DNA from: Pseudomonadota bacterium
GTDB taxonomy: Bacteria > Pseudomonadota > Alphaproteobacteria > Acetobacterales > Acetobacteraceae
DNA length: 5,505 nucleotides
Direction of reading: 5' to 3'
Assembly: GCA_021845555.1 (NCBI GenBank)
Contig: JAJZVS010000267.1
Span: forward strand, 1 to 5,505
The notes beneath the pieces were generated by a model that did not search any database, had not been told where the DNA came from, and worked only from the letters and a program-made list of their open reading frames with translations. Made by a program: the position numbers and the translations under genes. Below, piece by piece: positions 1 to 5,358 of this stretch (position 1 is its first letter; every line of letters begins with the position of its first letter).

Positions 1-1600
1 CGGCGAGGCGCTGCCCTCGATCGGCGCCGCCGCGCGGCTTGCCCTTACCTCGCGCCCCGCCGGAGCGGACCACGCGGCGCGCATCAGCGTGGAGGGCGGC
101 GTGGTCTCCCCGGTCGCGCCCGCCGCCGGCGCGCCGGGCACGCGCGTGGAGGTTCGGGACCTGTTCTTCGCCACCCCGGCGCGGCGGAAGTTCCTCAAAC
201 ACCCGCGCACCGAGGCCGAGCACGCCGAAACCGCGCTGCGCCGCCTCGCGCTCGCCGCGCCCGCCGTGGCGTTCCGCTTCGAAAGCGACGGCCGGGTGGC
301 GTTCGACCTGCCGGCGCAGGACCGCGCCGGGCGGGTCGCCGCGCTGCTCGGACCGGACGCGGCAGCGGCGCTGATCGAAGTCGCTGCCGAGCGCGGGGCG
401 TTGCGGCTCGCGGGCTTCGTCGCCTCCCCGGCGGTGACGCGCGCCACCGCGCAGGCGCAGGCGCTGACGGTGAACGGCAGGCCGGTCACCGACCCGTTGC
501 TGAAGACCGCGATCCGGGTGGCGTTTCGCGAGGTGATCGCCGCCGGCCGGCACCCGGTGGCGGCGCTGTGGCTCGACCTGCCGCCCGAGGAACTCGACGT
601 GAACGTGCATCCGGCCAAGGCCGAGCTGCGGTTCCGCGATCCCGGCGCGGTGCGCGCGCTGGTGATCGGCGGCATCGGCCGGGCGCTCGCCGGCGCGGCC
701 GGCACCGATGTCCCGGCGTCGCGCCCGGGCTTGCGCCTGTCGTCTCCCGCGCGGCCGGGGGGATGGCGGGGCGCCGCATGGCGGCCCGAGACCGGCCCGG
801 CCTGGCCGGGCGGCGTGCCGTTGCCGGGGATGGACCGGCCCGATGCGGCCGCGCCGACGCGGCCCGCCGGGCTGGCGGAGACCGGCATGCTGCTCGACGC
901 CGGCCCCTCGGCGCGGATGTCCCCCTCCGGGTTCGCGCCCTCTGGGTTCGCGCCATCCGGGTTCGCGCCGCCGGCCGTGGCCTACCCCCTGGGCGCCCCG
1001 CTCGGGCAGATCGCCGAGACCTATATCGTCGCGGTCGCCGCCGATGGCGCGCTGGTGCTGGTCGATCAGCACGCCGCGCATGAGCGCCTGACGCACGAAG
1101 CCCTGCGCGCGCAGATGCTGGCAGGCGGGGTGCGCGCGCAACCGCTGCTGGTGCCCGCGGTGGTCGATCTGCCGGCGGCGGACGCCGCGCGGCTGCTCGC
1201 GCGCGCCCCGGCGCTGGCGCGGCTGGGGCTGGAGCTCGAGGCTTTCGGCCCCGGCGCGGTGCTGGTCCGCGCCCTGCCGGCGCTGCTCGGCGCGCCCGAC
1301 CCGGCGCCGCTGCTGCGCGACCTGGCCGAGCAACTGGGCGAATGGGACGCCGAGGCCCCCCAGGAAACCACAGACGACGACGCCCCCGCCGAGGCGCTGT
1401 CCGCCCGGCTGGAAGCGGCGATCGCCCGGCTCGCCTGCCACGGCTCGATCCGCGCCGGGCGGCGGCTGGCGCCAGCGGAGATGGACGCGCTGCTGCGGCA
1501 GATGGAGGCGACCCCGCGCGCCGCGACCTGCAGCCACGGCCGCCCGACGGTGCTGAAACTCAGCCGCACCGAGCTCGCCGCGCTGTTCGGGCGGAGCTGA
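1..1600 (+). CDS. mutL: DNA mismatch repair protein MutL (5'-truncated by window edge)
   Basis: MutL couples MutS mismatch recognition to downstream repair, using an N-terminal GHKL ATPase and a C-terminal dimerisation/endonuclease domain. The reading frame is open from base 2 and begins GEALPSIGA, the end of the ATP-lid motif GFRGEAL, so roughly the first 95 residues lie outside the window; 532 codons remain before TGA at 1598-1600. Visible N-terminal motifs are ATPARRKFLK near 173-202 and NVHPAK at 602-619, whose lysine contacts ATP in the family. A Pro/Ala/Gly-rich linker follows. The C-terminal domain has the metal-binding motif DQHAAHERLTHE (1064-1099), fitting DQHA-x2-E-x4-E, then ACH (1433-1441), CSHGRP (1529-1546) and a terminal LFGR. 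This is therefore an endonuclease-type MutL, as expected where MutH is absent. The GTG at 89 is internal, not the start. It converges on acdS. Confidence 0.97.
   Translation, partial: GEALPSIGAAARLALTSRPAGADHAARISVEGGVVSPVAPAAGAPGTRVEVRDLFFATPARRKFLKHPRTEAEHAETALRRLALAAPAVAFRFESDGRVAFDLPAQDRAGRVAALLGPDAAAALIEVAAERGALRLAGFVASPAVTRATAQAQALTVNGRPVTDPLLKTAIRVAFREVIAAGRHPVAALWLDLPPEELDVNVHPAKAELRFRDPGAVRALVIGGIGRALAGAAGTDVPASRPGLRLSSPARPGGWRGAAWRPETGPAWPGGVPLPGMDRPDAAAPTRPAGLAETGMLLDAGPSARMSPSGFAPSGFAPSGFAPPAVAYPLGAPLGQIAETYIVAVAADGALVLVDQHAAHERLTHEALRAQMLAGGVRAQPLLVPAVVDLPAADAARLLARAPALARLGLELEAFGPGAVLVRALPALLGAPDPAPLLRDLAEQLGEWDAEAPQETTDDDAPAEALSARLEAAIARLACHGSIRAGRRLAPAEMDALLRQMEATPRAATCSHGRPTVLKLSRTELAALFGRS
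926..970 (+). repeat. Three tandem 15-bp repeats in the mutL linker
   Basis: Three consecutive in-frame 15-base units (926-940, 941-955, 956-970) each encode Ser-Gly-Phe-Ala-Pro. They differ only at synonymous positions (TCC/TCT serine, CCC/CCA/CCG proline). They sit in the low-complexity linker between the ATPase and endonuclease domains, where length change should be tolerated. The synonymous differences suggest the duplication is not brand new. Confidence 0.9.
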
Positions 1601-1608
1601 CCCGCCCC

Positions 1609-1632
1609 CCTCCCGCGAAGGGCTGCGGGAGG
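1609..1632. terminator. GC-rich hairpin between convergent mutL and acdS
   Basis: A perfect 8-bp stem (CCTCCCGC at 1609-1616, GCGGGAGG at 1625-1632) encloses an 8-base loop, 8 bases past the mutL stop and 27 bases past the acdS stop on the other strand. Its placement suggests a bidirectional transcription stop. Neither strand has a following T-tract (AAACAG follows on the plus strand), so it is not a canonical intrinsic terminator. Confidence 0.4.
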
Positions 1633-1659
1633 AAACAGCGTGCGCCGCGCGGTGTCCGT

Positions 1660-2673
1660 TCAGGCGAAGGCGCGATGATAGGCGTTCAGCGCCGGCGCCC
1701 CGCCGAGATGCACGTAAAGCACCTTCGCGCCCGCCGGGATCTCGCCGCCGCGGGCCATGGCGATCAGCCCGGCCAGGGACTTCCCCTCATAGACCGGGTC
1801 GGTCAGCATCGCCTCCAACTGCGCGCCCATCCGGATCGCGGCGATGGTCGCCTCGTCCGGCAAGCCGTAATCCGGCCCGGCGAAGCGCGGATCGATCTCG
1901 ATCTCCGCGTCGCGGATTTCCCGGTTCAGGCCGACCAGCTCCGCCGTCGCATGCGCGATCCGGGTGACCGCGGCGCGGGTCATCGCCGCGTTGGCGGCGG
2001 TGTCGATCCCGATCAGCCGCCGCGGGCGGTCCTGCGCGCCGAAACCGACCACCATGCCCGCCTGGGTGGAGCCGGTGCAGGTCGCCGTCACCACCGTATC
2101 GAAGAAGATCCCCGCCGCCGCCTCCTGCGCCGCCAGTTCGTCGGCGAAATGCGCGTAGCCGAGGCCGCCGAGCGGATGGTCCGACGCGCCGGCCGGGATC
2201 GCGTAGGGCTTGCCGCCCTCGCGCCGCACCTGCTCCAGCGCCCGCTCCCAGGTCGGCTTCACGGCGGTGGAATAGCCCTCGCCTTCCAGCACCGTCTCCG
2301 CGCCCATCAGGCGGGACAGCAGGATGTTGCCGACCTTGTCGTACACAGGGTCGTCCCAGCGGGTCCATTCCTCCTGCACCAGCCGGCAGCGCATGCCGAG
2401 CACGGCGGCGACCGCGGCCACCTGCCGCGTGTGGTTGGACTGGATGTTGCCGATCGAGACCAGCGTGTCGCAGCCCTGGGCCAGCGCGTCGGCCGCCAGC
2501 CATTCGAGCTTGCGCACCTTGTTGCCGCCGAAGGCGAGGCCGGAGGCGATGTCGTCCCGCTTCGCCCACACCTCGACCCCGAGTTCCCGCGACAGGCGCG
2601 GCAAGGGGTGGATCGGGGAGGGAAAAAAGGCGAGCGGATGGCGGGGAAACCGGTTGGGAAGATCGAGGGACAT
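1660..2673 (-). CDS. acdS: 1-aminocyclopropane-1-carboxylate (ACC) deaminase
   Basis: A cytoplasmic PLP enzyme of tryptophan-synthase-beta fold that cleaves ACC, the plant ethylene precursor, to 2-oxobutyrate and ammonia. The 337 residues match the usual 338. Sequence recalled for Pseudomonas AcdS aligns nearly end to end with an offset of one residue: SGLAFGGNK with the PLP lysine at K52, SIGNIQSNHTRQVAAVAA with S79, W103, KPYAIPAGASDHPLGGLG at about 155-172, TGSTQAGMVVGF at 200-211, RFAGPDYGLP at 263-272, LTDPVYEGKS at 290-299 and HLGG at 322-325. Y295-E296 and L323 correspond to the Tyr294, Glu295 and Leu322 that separate true ACC deaminases from D-cysteine desulfhydrases, which have other residues at the last two. 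The ATG start has a GGAG six bases upstream. It is divergent from an Lrp-type regulator, the usual acdS/acdR arrangement, and its composition is like its neighbours, giving no sign of recent transfer. Confidence 0.95.
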   Translation of the reverse strand: MSLDLPNRFPRHPLAFFPSPIHPLPRLSRELGVEVWAKRDDIASGLAFGGNKVRKLEWLAADALAQGCDTLVSIGNIQSNHTRQVAAVAAVLGMRCRLVQEEWTRWDDPVYDKVGNILLSRLMGAETVLEGEGYSTAVKPTWERALEQVRREGGKPYAIPAGASDHPLGGLGYAHFADELAAQEAAAGIFFDTVVTATCTGSTQAGMVVGFGAQDRPRRLIGIDTAANAAMTRAAVTRIAHATAELVGLNREIRDAEIEIDPRFAGPDYGLPDEATIAAIRMGAQLEAMLTDPVYEGKSLAGLIAMARGGEIPAGAKVLYVHLGGAPALNAYHRAFA

Positions 2674-2679
2674 GGGCCG

Positions 2680-2683
2680 CTCC
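2680..2683 (-). promoter_or_regulatory. Ribosome binding site of acdS
   Basis: Read on the minus strand, GGAG lies six bases before the ATG at 2673-2671. It fixes this start, which also matches the family N-terminus. It is the only clear Shine-Dalgarno site in the 157-base divergent region; acdR on the other side has none. Confidence 0.7.
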
Positions 2684-2700
2684 GTGCTGTCTGGACCGCG

Positions 2701-2721
2701 CGTCTCCTAACACGGGAGACG
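2701..2721. promoter_or_regulatory. Perfect inverted repeat upstream of acdS (operator or leader hairpin)
   Basis: CGTCTCC (2701-2707) and GGAGACG (2715-2721) form a perfect 7-bp inverted repeat with a 7-base centre, 27 bases upstream of the acdS start codon. It could be a dimer-binding operator for AcdR or another regulator. If transcription starts farther upstream it would instead fold as a hairpin in the acdS leader. It is much more GC-rich than classical Lrp sites. Function is inferred from position and symmetry only. Confidence 0.45.
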
Positions 2722-2773
2722 ATCGAAGGTGCTTCGGAAGTGAGCCGGGAACACGACTGGTCCATCTCACTGA

Positions 2774-2788
2774 TCGGTATTTATCCGA
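2774..2788. promoter_or_regulatory. Candidate Lrp/AcdR-type box
   Basis: A 15-base element TCGG-TATTTAT-CCGA has four-base inverted arms around a seven-base all-A/T core. This matches the general architecture of Lrp-family sites (short inverted arms, AT-rich centre, about 15 bases) though not the E. coli Lrp consensus base for base. It lies about midway in the sequence between the two divergent genes, 42 bases before the acdR ATG. It is a proposed AcdR site, unproven. Confidence 0.35.
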
Positions 2789-2794
2789 CGATTC

Positions 2795-2823
2795 TTGTGG
2801 TCAACAGCGAGATCACCGAATAT
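2795..2823 (+). promoter_or_regulatory. Weak promoter candidate for acdR, possibly leaderless
   Basis: TTGTGG (2795-2800) and GAATAT (2818-2823) are separated by 17 bases. Each matches only three of six consensus positions, so this is a weak call. Transcription would begin about 2830-2831, at the acdR ATG itself. That would explain why no Shine-Dalgarno sequence precedes that ATG. The overlapping opposite strand carries TTGACC (complement of 2799-2804), a possible -35 box for acdS without a well-spaced -10. Confidence 0.25.
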
Positions 2824-2830
2824 CCTTCAC

Positions 2831-3310
2831 ATGAGCCAGACAGCCACCGACCCGGTCCACGACCCGATCGACCGCCGCATCCTGCGGGCCCTCCAGCACG
2901 ACGGCCGCATGTCCAACGTCGATCTGGCACGCGCGGTCGGGCTCAGCCCGGCGGCGTGCTGGGCGCACACCAAGCGGCTGTTCGCGCGCGGCGCGATCCG
3001 CGGCGTCCGCGCGCTGATCGCGCCGGCGGCGGTGCAGTGCGGCACGCTGGTGCTGGTGGGCGTGGTGCTCGACCGCTCCACCCGCGAAAGCTTCGCCGCC
3101 TTCGAGCAATCCGCCCGCGCGATGGAGGAAGTGCTCGAATGTGTCCTGGTCGCCGGGGAGGTGGACTACTTCCTCCGCATCCGCGTGCGCGACCTGCAAG
3201 CGTTCAACCGCCTGCACAGCGAGCGCATCATCGCCATGCCCGGCGTCCGCCAGGTCCGCACGTTCTTCGTGCTGGACGAGGTGAAAACCGACAGCCCGTT
3301 GCCGATCTGA
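2831..3310 (+). CDS. acdR: Lrp/AsnC-family regulator, probable AcdR
   Basis: A 159-residue DNA-binding regulator of usual Lrp/AsnC length. Residues about 10-58 form the winged helix-turn-helix (DPIDRRILRALQHDGRMSNV, then LARAVGLSPAACWAHTKRL as the recognition region). Residues about 72-150 form the RAM effector/oligomerisation domain, with the typical GEVDYFLRIRVRDLQAFNRL and MPGVRQVRTFFVLDEVK segments. In Pseudomonas, AcdR is an Lrp-like protein divergent from acdS that activates it in response to ACC and is counteracted by leucine; the same arrangement here supports the name. I chose ATG 2831 because it starts directly before the conserved domain. A TTG at 2795 would add 12 unconserved residues. 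No Shine-Dalgarno is evident. The next gene follows after 52 bases on the same strand. An Lrp paralogue with another effector cannot be excluded. Confidence 0.85.
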   Translation: MSQTATDPVHDPIDRRILRALQHDGRMSNVDLARAVGLSPAACWAHTKRLFARGAIRGVRALIAPAAVQCGTLVLVGVVLDRSTRESFAAFEQSARAMEEVLECVLVAGEVDYFLRIRVRDLQAFNRLHSERIIAMPGVRQVRTFFVLDEVKTDSPLPI

Positions 3311-3362
3311 TCGACGCGCCGCGCCCGAAAGCCGATCGCGGGACCGACAGGAGAGAAACCGC

Positions 3363-4145
3363 ATGACTGACGTCTTCCGTGGCCGGACCGCCCTCGTCAC
3401 CGGCGCCTCGGCCGGCATCGGCGCGGCGATGGCGCGCGACCTGGCCCGCCGCGGCGCCGAGCTGGTGCTGGTGGCCCGCCGGGCCGACCGGCTGGAGGCG
3501 CTCGCCGCCGAATGCCGCGGCCTGGGCGTGCGCGCCGAAGCCGCCCCGGCGGATCTTGCCGACCCGGCGGCGCGCGAGGCGCTGGCCGCGCGGTTCGGCA
3601 CCATCGACGTGCTGATCAACAACGCCGGCTTCGGCATCCACGCGCCGCTCGCCGAGGCCGCGTGGGCGCGTACCGAGCTTCTGCTGGACGTGAACATCAT
3701 CGCGCTGACCCATCTGACCCGGCTGTTCGCGCCCGGCATGGCGGCGCGGGGCTTCGGGCGGATTCTGCAGGTGGCCTCGGTGGTCGGGTTCCTGCCGGTG
3801 CCGCTGTTCGCCGCCTATGCGGCGAGCAAGGCCTATGTGCTCTCGCTCGGCGTGGCGCTCGACGCCGAACTGGCCCCGCGCGGGGTGCGCGTGTCCGTGC
3901 TGTGTCCCGGCGGCACGGCGACCGAGTTCTTTGCTGTGGCGCAGGGCGGGGCGGCCGGGGAGCGGGCCGGCCCACCGCGGATGATGAGCGCCGAGGCGGT
4001 CGCGCGCATCGGCCTGGATGGGTTGGCGCGCGGGCGGCCGGTCGTGGTGGCGGGCGGGATGAACCGCGCGGCGGTGTTCGCCACCCGCTTCGCCCCGCGC
4101 GCGCTCGCGGCACGGCTGGCGTATCGGGCGATGCGGCGGCGGTGA
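3363..4145 (+). CDS. Short-chain dehydrogenase/reductase (classical SDR, COG0300/DltE-like)
   Basis: A 260-residue NAD(P)-dependent oxidoreductase with a Rossmann fold, probably cytosolic; substrate unknown. The cofactor motif TGASAGIG is at residues 13-20, followed by VLVARRADRLEAL near 35-47. Basic residues after the second strand (R39, R40) hint at NADPH preference. ADLADP is at 63-68 and NNAG at 86-89. The catalytic tetrad is present: N111, S139, Y152 and K156 (YAASK). The usual PGP after the sixth strand reads PGG at 182-184. The tail ends in a basic run (RAMRRR) with no clear transmembrane segment. ATG 3363 has AGGAG at 3349-3353, spacing nine. It lies 52 bases after acdR with no evident terminator, so cotranscription is plausible, but nothing in the sequence ties it to ACC metabolism. 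Confidence 0.92.
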   Translation: MTDVFRGRTALVTGASAGIGAAMARDLARRGAELVLVARRADRLEALAAECRGLGVRAEAAPADLADPAAREALAARFGTIDVLINNAGFGIHAPLAEAAWARTELLLDVNIIALTHLTRLFAPGMAARGFGRILQVASVVGFLPVPLFAAYAASKAYVLSLGVALDAELAPRGVRVSVLCPGGTATEFFAVAQGGAAGERAGPPRMMSAEAVARIGLDGLARGRPVVVAGGMNRAAVFATRFAPRALAARLAYRAMRRR

Positions 4146-4204
4146 GTGCGCATGTGCTGGCATTGGTCATGGATTGCTGATAAGGTTCCTAGTCTGCATC
4201 CGGG

Positions 4205-4238
4205 TCTGGTTTCCAAATTCGGTCGCAATTCTGTTTCC
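4205..4238 (+). promoter_or_regulatory. Direct-repeat cluster upstream of the toxin-antitoxin pair (candidate operator)
   Basis: The 116-base gap 4146-4261 is markedly AT-richer than its flanks. Inside it, TCTGGTTTCC (4205-4214) is nearly repeated as TCTGTTTCC (4230-4238), and AATTC occurs at 4216-4220 and 4227-4231, one helical turn apart. AbrB-type antitoxins usually repress their own operon by binding upstream repeats, which makes this a reasonable operator candidate. I found no convincing -35/-10 pair and no terminator for the preceding dehydrogenase gene. Confidence 0.35.
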
Positions 4239-4249
4239 GTACCCGCGCC

Positions 4250-4253
4250 AGGA
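4250..4253 (+). promoter_or_regulatory. Ribosome binding site deciding the antitoxin start
   Basis: AGGA lies eight bases before ATG 4262, a good spacing. An in-frame TTG at 4256 would leave only two bases and is rejected as the start. Confidence 0.65.
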
Positions 4254-4261
4254 TTTTGTCC

Positions 4262-4519
4262 ATGGACACGCTGACCAAGGTCTCCGACGGCGGCAAGCTC
4301 AATCTTCCGGCCTCGCTCCGCCGCCAGCTCGGGATCGAACCGGGCACCTCCGTCCTGCTCCGGGTGGAGGACGGGGAGCTTCGTATCCGCACCGTCCGGG
4401 AGGCCGTCCGCCGCTTGCAGGCGGACGCGGCCCGCCTGTTCGCCGGCAGCGGCGACAGCGTGGACCGCTTCCTGGCCGAGCGACGGGCGGAGGCGGCCCG
4501 AGAGGACGACCCGGCGTGA
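4262..4519 (+). CDS. vapB: AbrB/MazE-fold antitoxin, VapB type
   Basis: An 85-residue protein. Residues about 4-44 are a swapped-hairpin AbrB/SpoVT DNA-binding domain (KVSDGGKLNLPASLRRQLGI, then PGTSVLLRVEDGELRIRT). Residues about 46-85 form a charged tail (SVDRFLAERRAEAARE) of the kind that wraps into and blocks a PIN-domain toxin. It should neutralise the downstream toxin and repress the operon through the N-terminal domain. The start is ATG 4262, supported by AGGA at 4250-4253. Its TGA overlaps the toxin's GTG start by four bases, the coupling expected for antitoxin-first modules. The pairing identifies it more firmly than the sequence alone, since AbrB-fold antitoxins serve several toxin families. 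Confidence 0.9.
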   Translation: MDTLTKVSDGGKLNLPASLRRQLGIEPGTSVLLRVEDGELRIRTVREAVRRLQADAARLFAGSGDSVDRFLAERRAEAAREDDPA

Positions 4520-4902
4520 CCGTGCTCGATGCCTCGGCCCTGCTCGCGCTGACCTTGGCCGAGCCGGGGGAGGAACGCGTGATGGCGGTGATTCTGGCCG
4601 GTGCGCGCATGACCACGGCCAATTTCGCCGAAGTGGCCACACGCTATGTGCGCGCCGGCGCCTCGGAGGCCCAGGTGCGCGCACTCCACGACGGGCTGCC
4701 GGTCGTGCTGGTGCCGGTCGATGCCGATCTGGCGCTGCGCGCGGCGCTGATGAGCGGGGCGACGCGGGCGGCGGGACTGTCGCTTGGCGACCGGCTCTGC
4801 CTGGCGCTGGCGCAGCGCGAGCAGGTGCCGGCGCTGACGGCCGATCGCGCCTGGGCCGGGGTGGCGGAGCACGTGGGGGTGCGGGTCGAGCTGCTGCGCT
4901 GA
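4516..4902 (+). CDS. vapC: PIN-domain ribonuclease toxin, VapC type
   Basis: A 128-residue PIN-domain protein, the usual size for VapC, a Mg/Mn-dependent RNase that cuts tRNA or rRNA and stops translation when not held by its antitoxin. The four expected acidic residues are D5 (VLDASALLAL), E39 (NFAEV), D92 (LSLGDRLCLALA) and D110 (ALTADRAW), so the active site looks intact. The start is GTG 4516 inside the antitoxin's last codons (GTGA overlap), with AGAGGA at 4501-4506 as a ribosome site nine bases upstream. The open frame continues upstream to 4174, but that stretch lies over the antitoxin and looks like no known domain. The RNA target cannot be told from sequence. Confidence 0.92.
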   Translation: MTVLDASALLALTLAEPGEERVMAVILAGARMTTANFAEVATRYVRAGASEAQVRALHDGLPVVLVPVDADLALRAALMSGATRAAGLSLGDRLCLALAQREQVPALTADRAWAGVAEHVGVRVELLR

Positions 4903-4943
4903 GCGCGCGCGCTGCATCGGCAACCGGACGTTGCCCGCTGTTC

Positions 4944-4965
4944 CCCGGCGGACCGGCGCGCCGGG
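4944..4965. terminator. GC-rich hairpin between convergent vapC and the CxCC gene
   Basis: A perfect 7-bp stem (CCCGGCG at 4944-4950, CGCCGGG at 4959-4965) with an 8-base loop lies in the 68-base convergent gap, six bases beyond the stop of the minus-strand gene. No T-tract follows on either strand, so terminator function is inferred from position only. Confidence 0.35.
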
Positions 4966-4970
4966 AGCGA

Positions 4971-5318
4971 TCAGTCCGCCACCCGGAACCGCGCCGACGT
5001 CACCACATCGCCGGCAAGGGCGGCGCGCACCGCCGCTTCCCCCGCCGGACCGACCACCGCGACCACCTCCCGGAACCACGCACCGCCGCGCGCGCGGGCA
5101 AGAAACAGCCGCCCCAGCGCTTCCGCCGCCGGACCGCGCGGGGCGCAGCAGGCGCAGCCGATCGCATGGCGGGGGAAGCCGGTCGGCAGCGCGAACCGGG
5201 CCACCGCCACGCCGGCCGGCGCGGGCGCGTCGCCCTCGATCAGCAGCGCCGTCTTCGGCCCGGCCTGGTCGGCCGCGCCGAAGCGCAACGGCAGGCGTGC
5301 GTCCGCGTCCTGGGTCAT
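4971..5318 (-). CDS. Small CxCC protein resembling part of COG0523/CobW-type GTPases
   Basis: A 115-residue protein of unknown function. Codons are almost all GC-ending in this frame, and ATG 5318 is the only start after an in-frame TAA, so the frame is convincing. Residues 54-58 read GCACC (C55, C57, C58). The following segment, about 59-113, with EALGRLFLARAR, FREVVAVVGPAG and ALAGDVVTSARFRV, resembles the stretch after the GCICC metal-binding motif in COG0523 metallochaperone GTPases. The Walker A and Walker B motifs of that family are absent, and the N-terminal half is too short to hold them. It could be a stand-alone metal-binding derivative, a degraded remnant, or a chance resemblance. 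No signal peptide or membrane segment is seen, and no Shine-Dalgarno precedes it. It diverges from an ArsR-family regulator across 40 bases, suggesting shared control. Confidence 0.75.
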   Translation of the reverse strand: MTQDADARLPLRFGAADQAGPKTALLIEGDAPAPAGVAVARFALPTGFPRHAIGCACCAPRGPAAEALGRLFLARARGGAWFREVVAVVGPAGEAAVRAALAGDVVTSARFRVAD

Positions 5319-5324
5319 CGGCTG

Positions 5325-5346
5325 GACATAAGGATATGTTTATGTC
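5325..5346. promoter_or_regulatory. AT-rich palindrome, probable ArsR-family operator
   Basis: GACATAA (5325-5331) and TTATGTC (5340-5346) form a perfect 7-bp inverted repeat around eight bases. A nested inverted repeat ACATA-AGGA-TATGT covers 5326-5339, so TATGT occurs twice on the plus strand six bases apart. It fills most of the 40-base spacer between two divergent starts and stands out as AT-rich in a very GC-rich window. ArsR-type dimers bind such symmetric sites, so autoregulation and control of the divergent gene are likely. TGGACA at 5323-5328 could be a -35 box for the plus-strand gene, with a poor -10 near 5345-5350. Confidence 0.6.
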
Positions 5347-5358
5347 AGATACAAGCCC

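Noticed and set aside
1660..2673. D-cysteine desulfhydrase as the identity of the PLP enzyme
   Set aside because: Glu296 and Leu323 match ACC deaminase rather than the desulfhydrase residues, and the regulator context agrees.
2795..2830. TTG start adding 12 residues to AcdR
   Set aside because: The added residues are not Lrp-like, no ribosome site precedes it, and ATG 2831 fits the family length.
1342..3366. A 674-codon plus-strand open frame running opposite acdS
   Set aside because: It overlaps mutL's end, all of acdS and acdR, and is rich in Arg, Pro and Gly with no recognisable domain. It is a shadow of high-GC coding on the other strand.
2813..3739. A 308-codon minus-strand open frame over acdR and the dehydrogenase
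   Set aside because: Arg/Ala/Ser-rich, no domain, and opposite two well-identified genes.
3228..4163. A 311-codon minus-strand open frame over the dehydrogenase
   Set aside because: His/Arg/Gly-rich low-complexity translation, a shadow of the SDR gene.
4174..4515. Upstream extension of the toxin frame
   Set aside because: It lies over the antitoxin and its leader, and the PIN domain starts exactly at GTG 4516.
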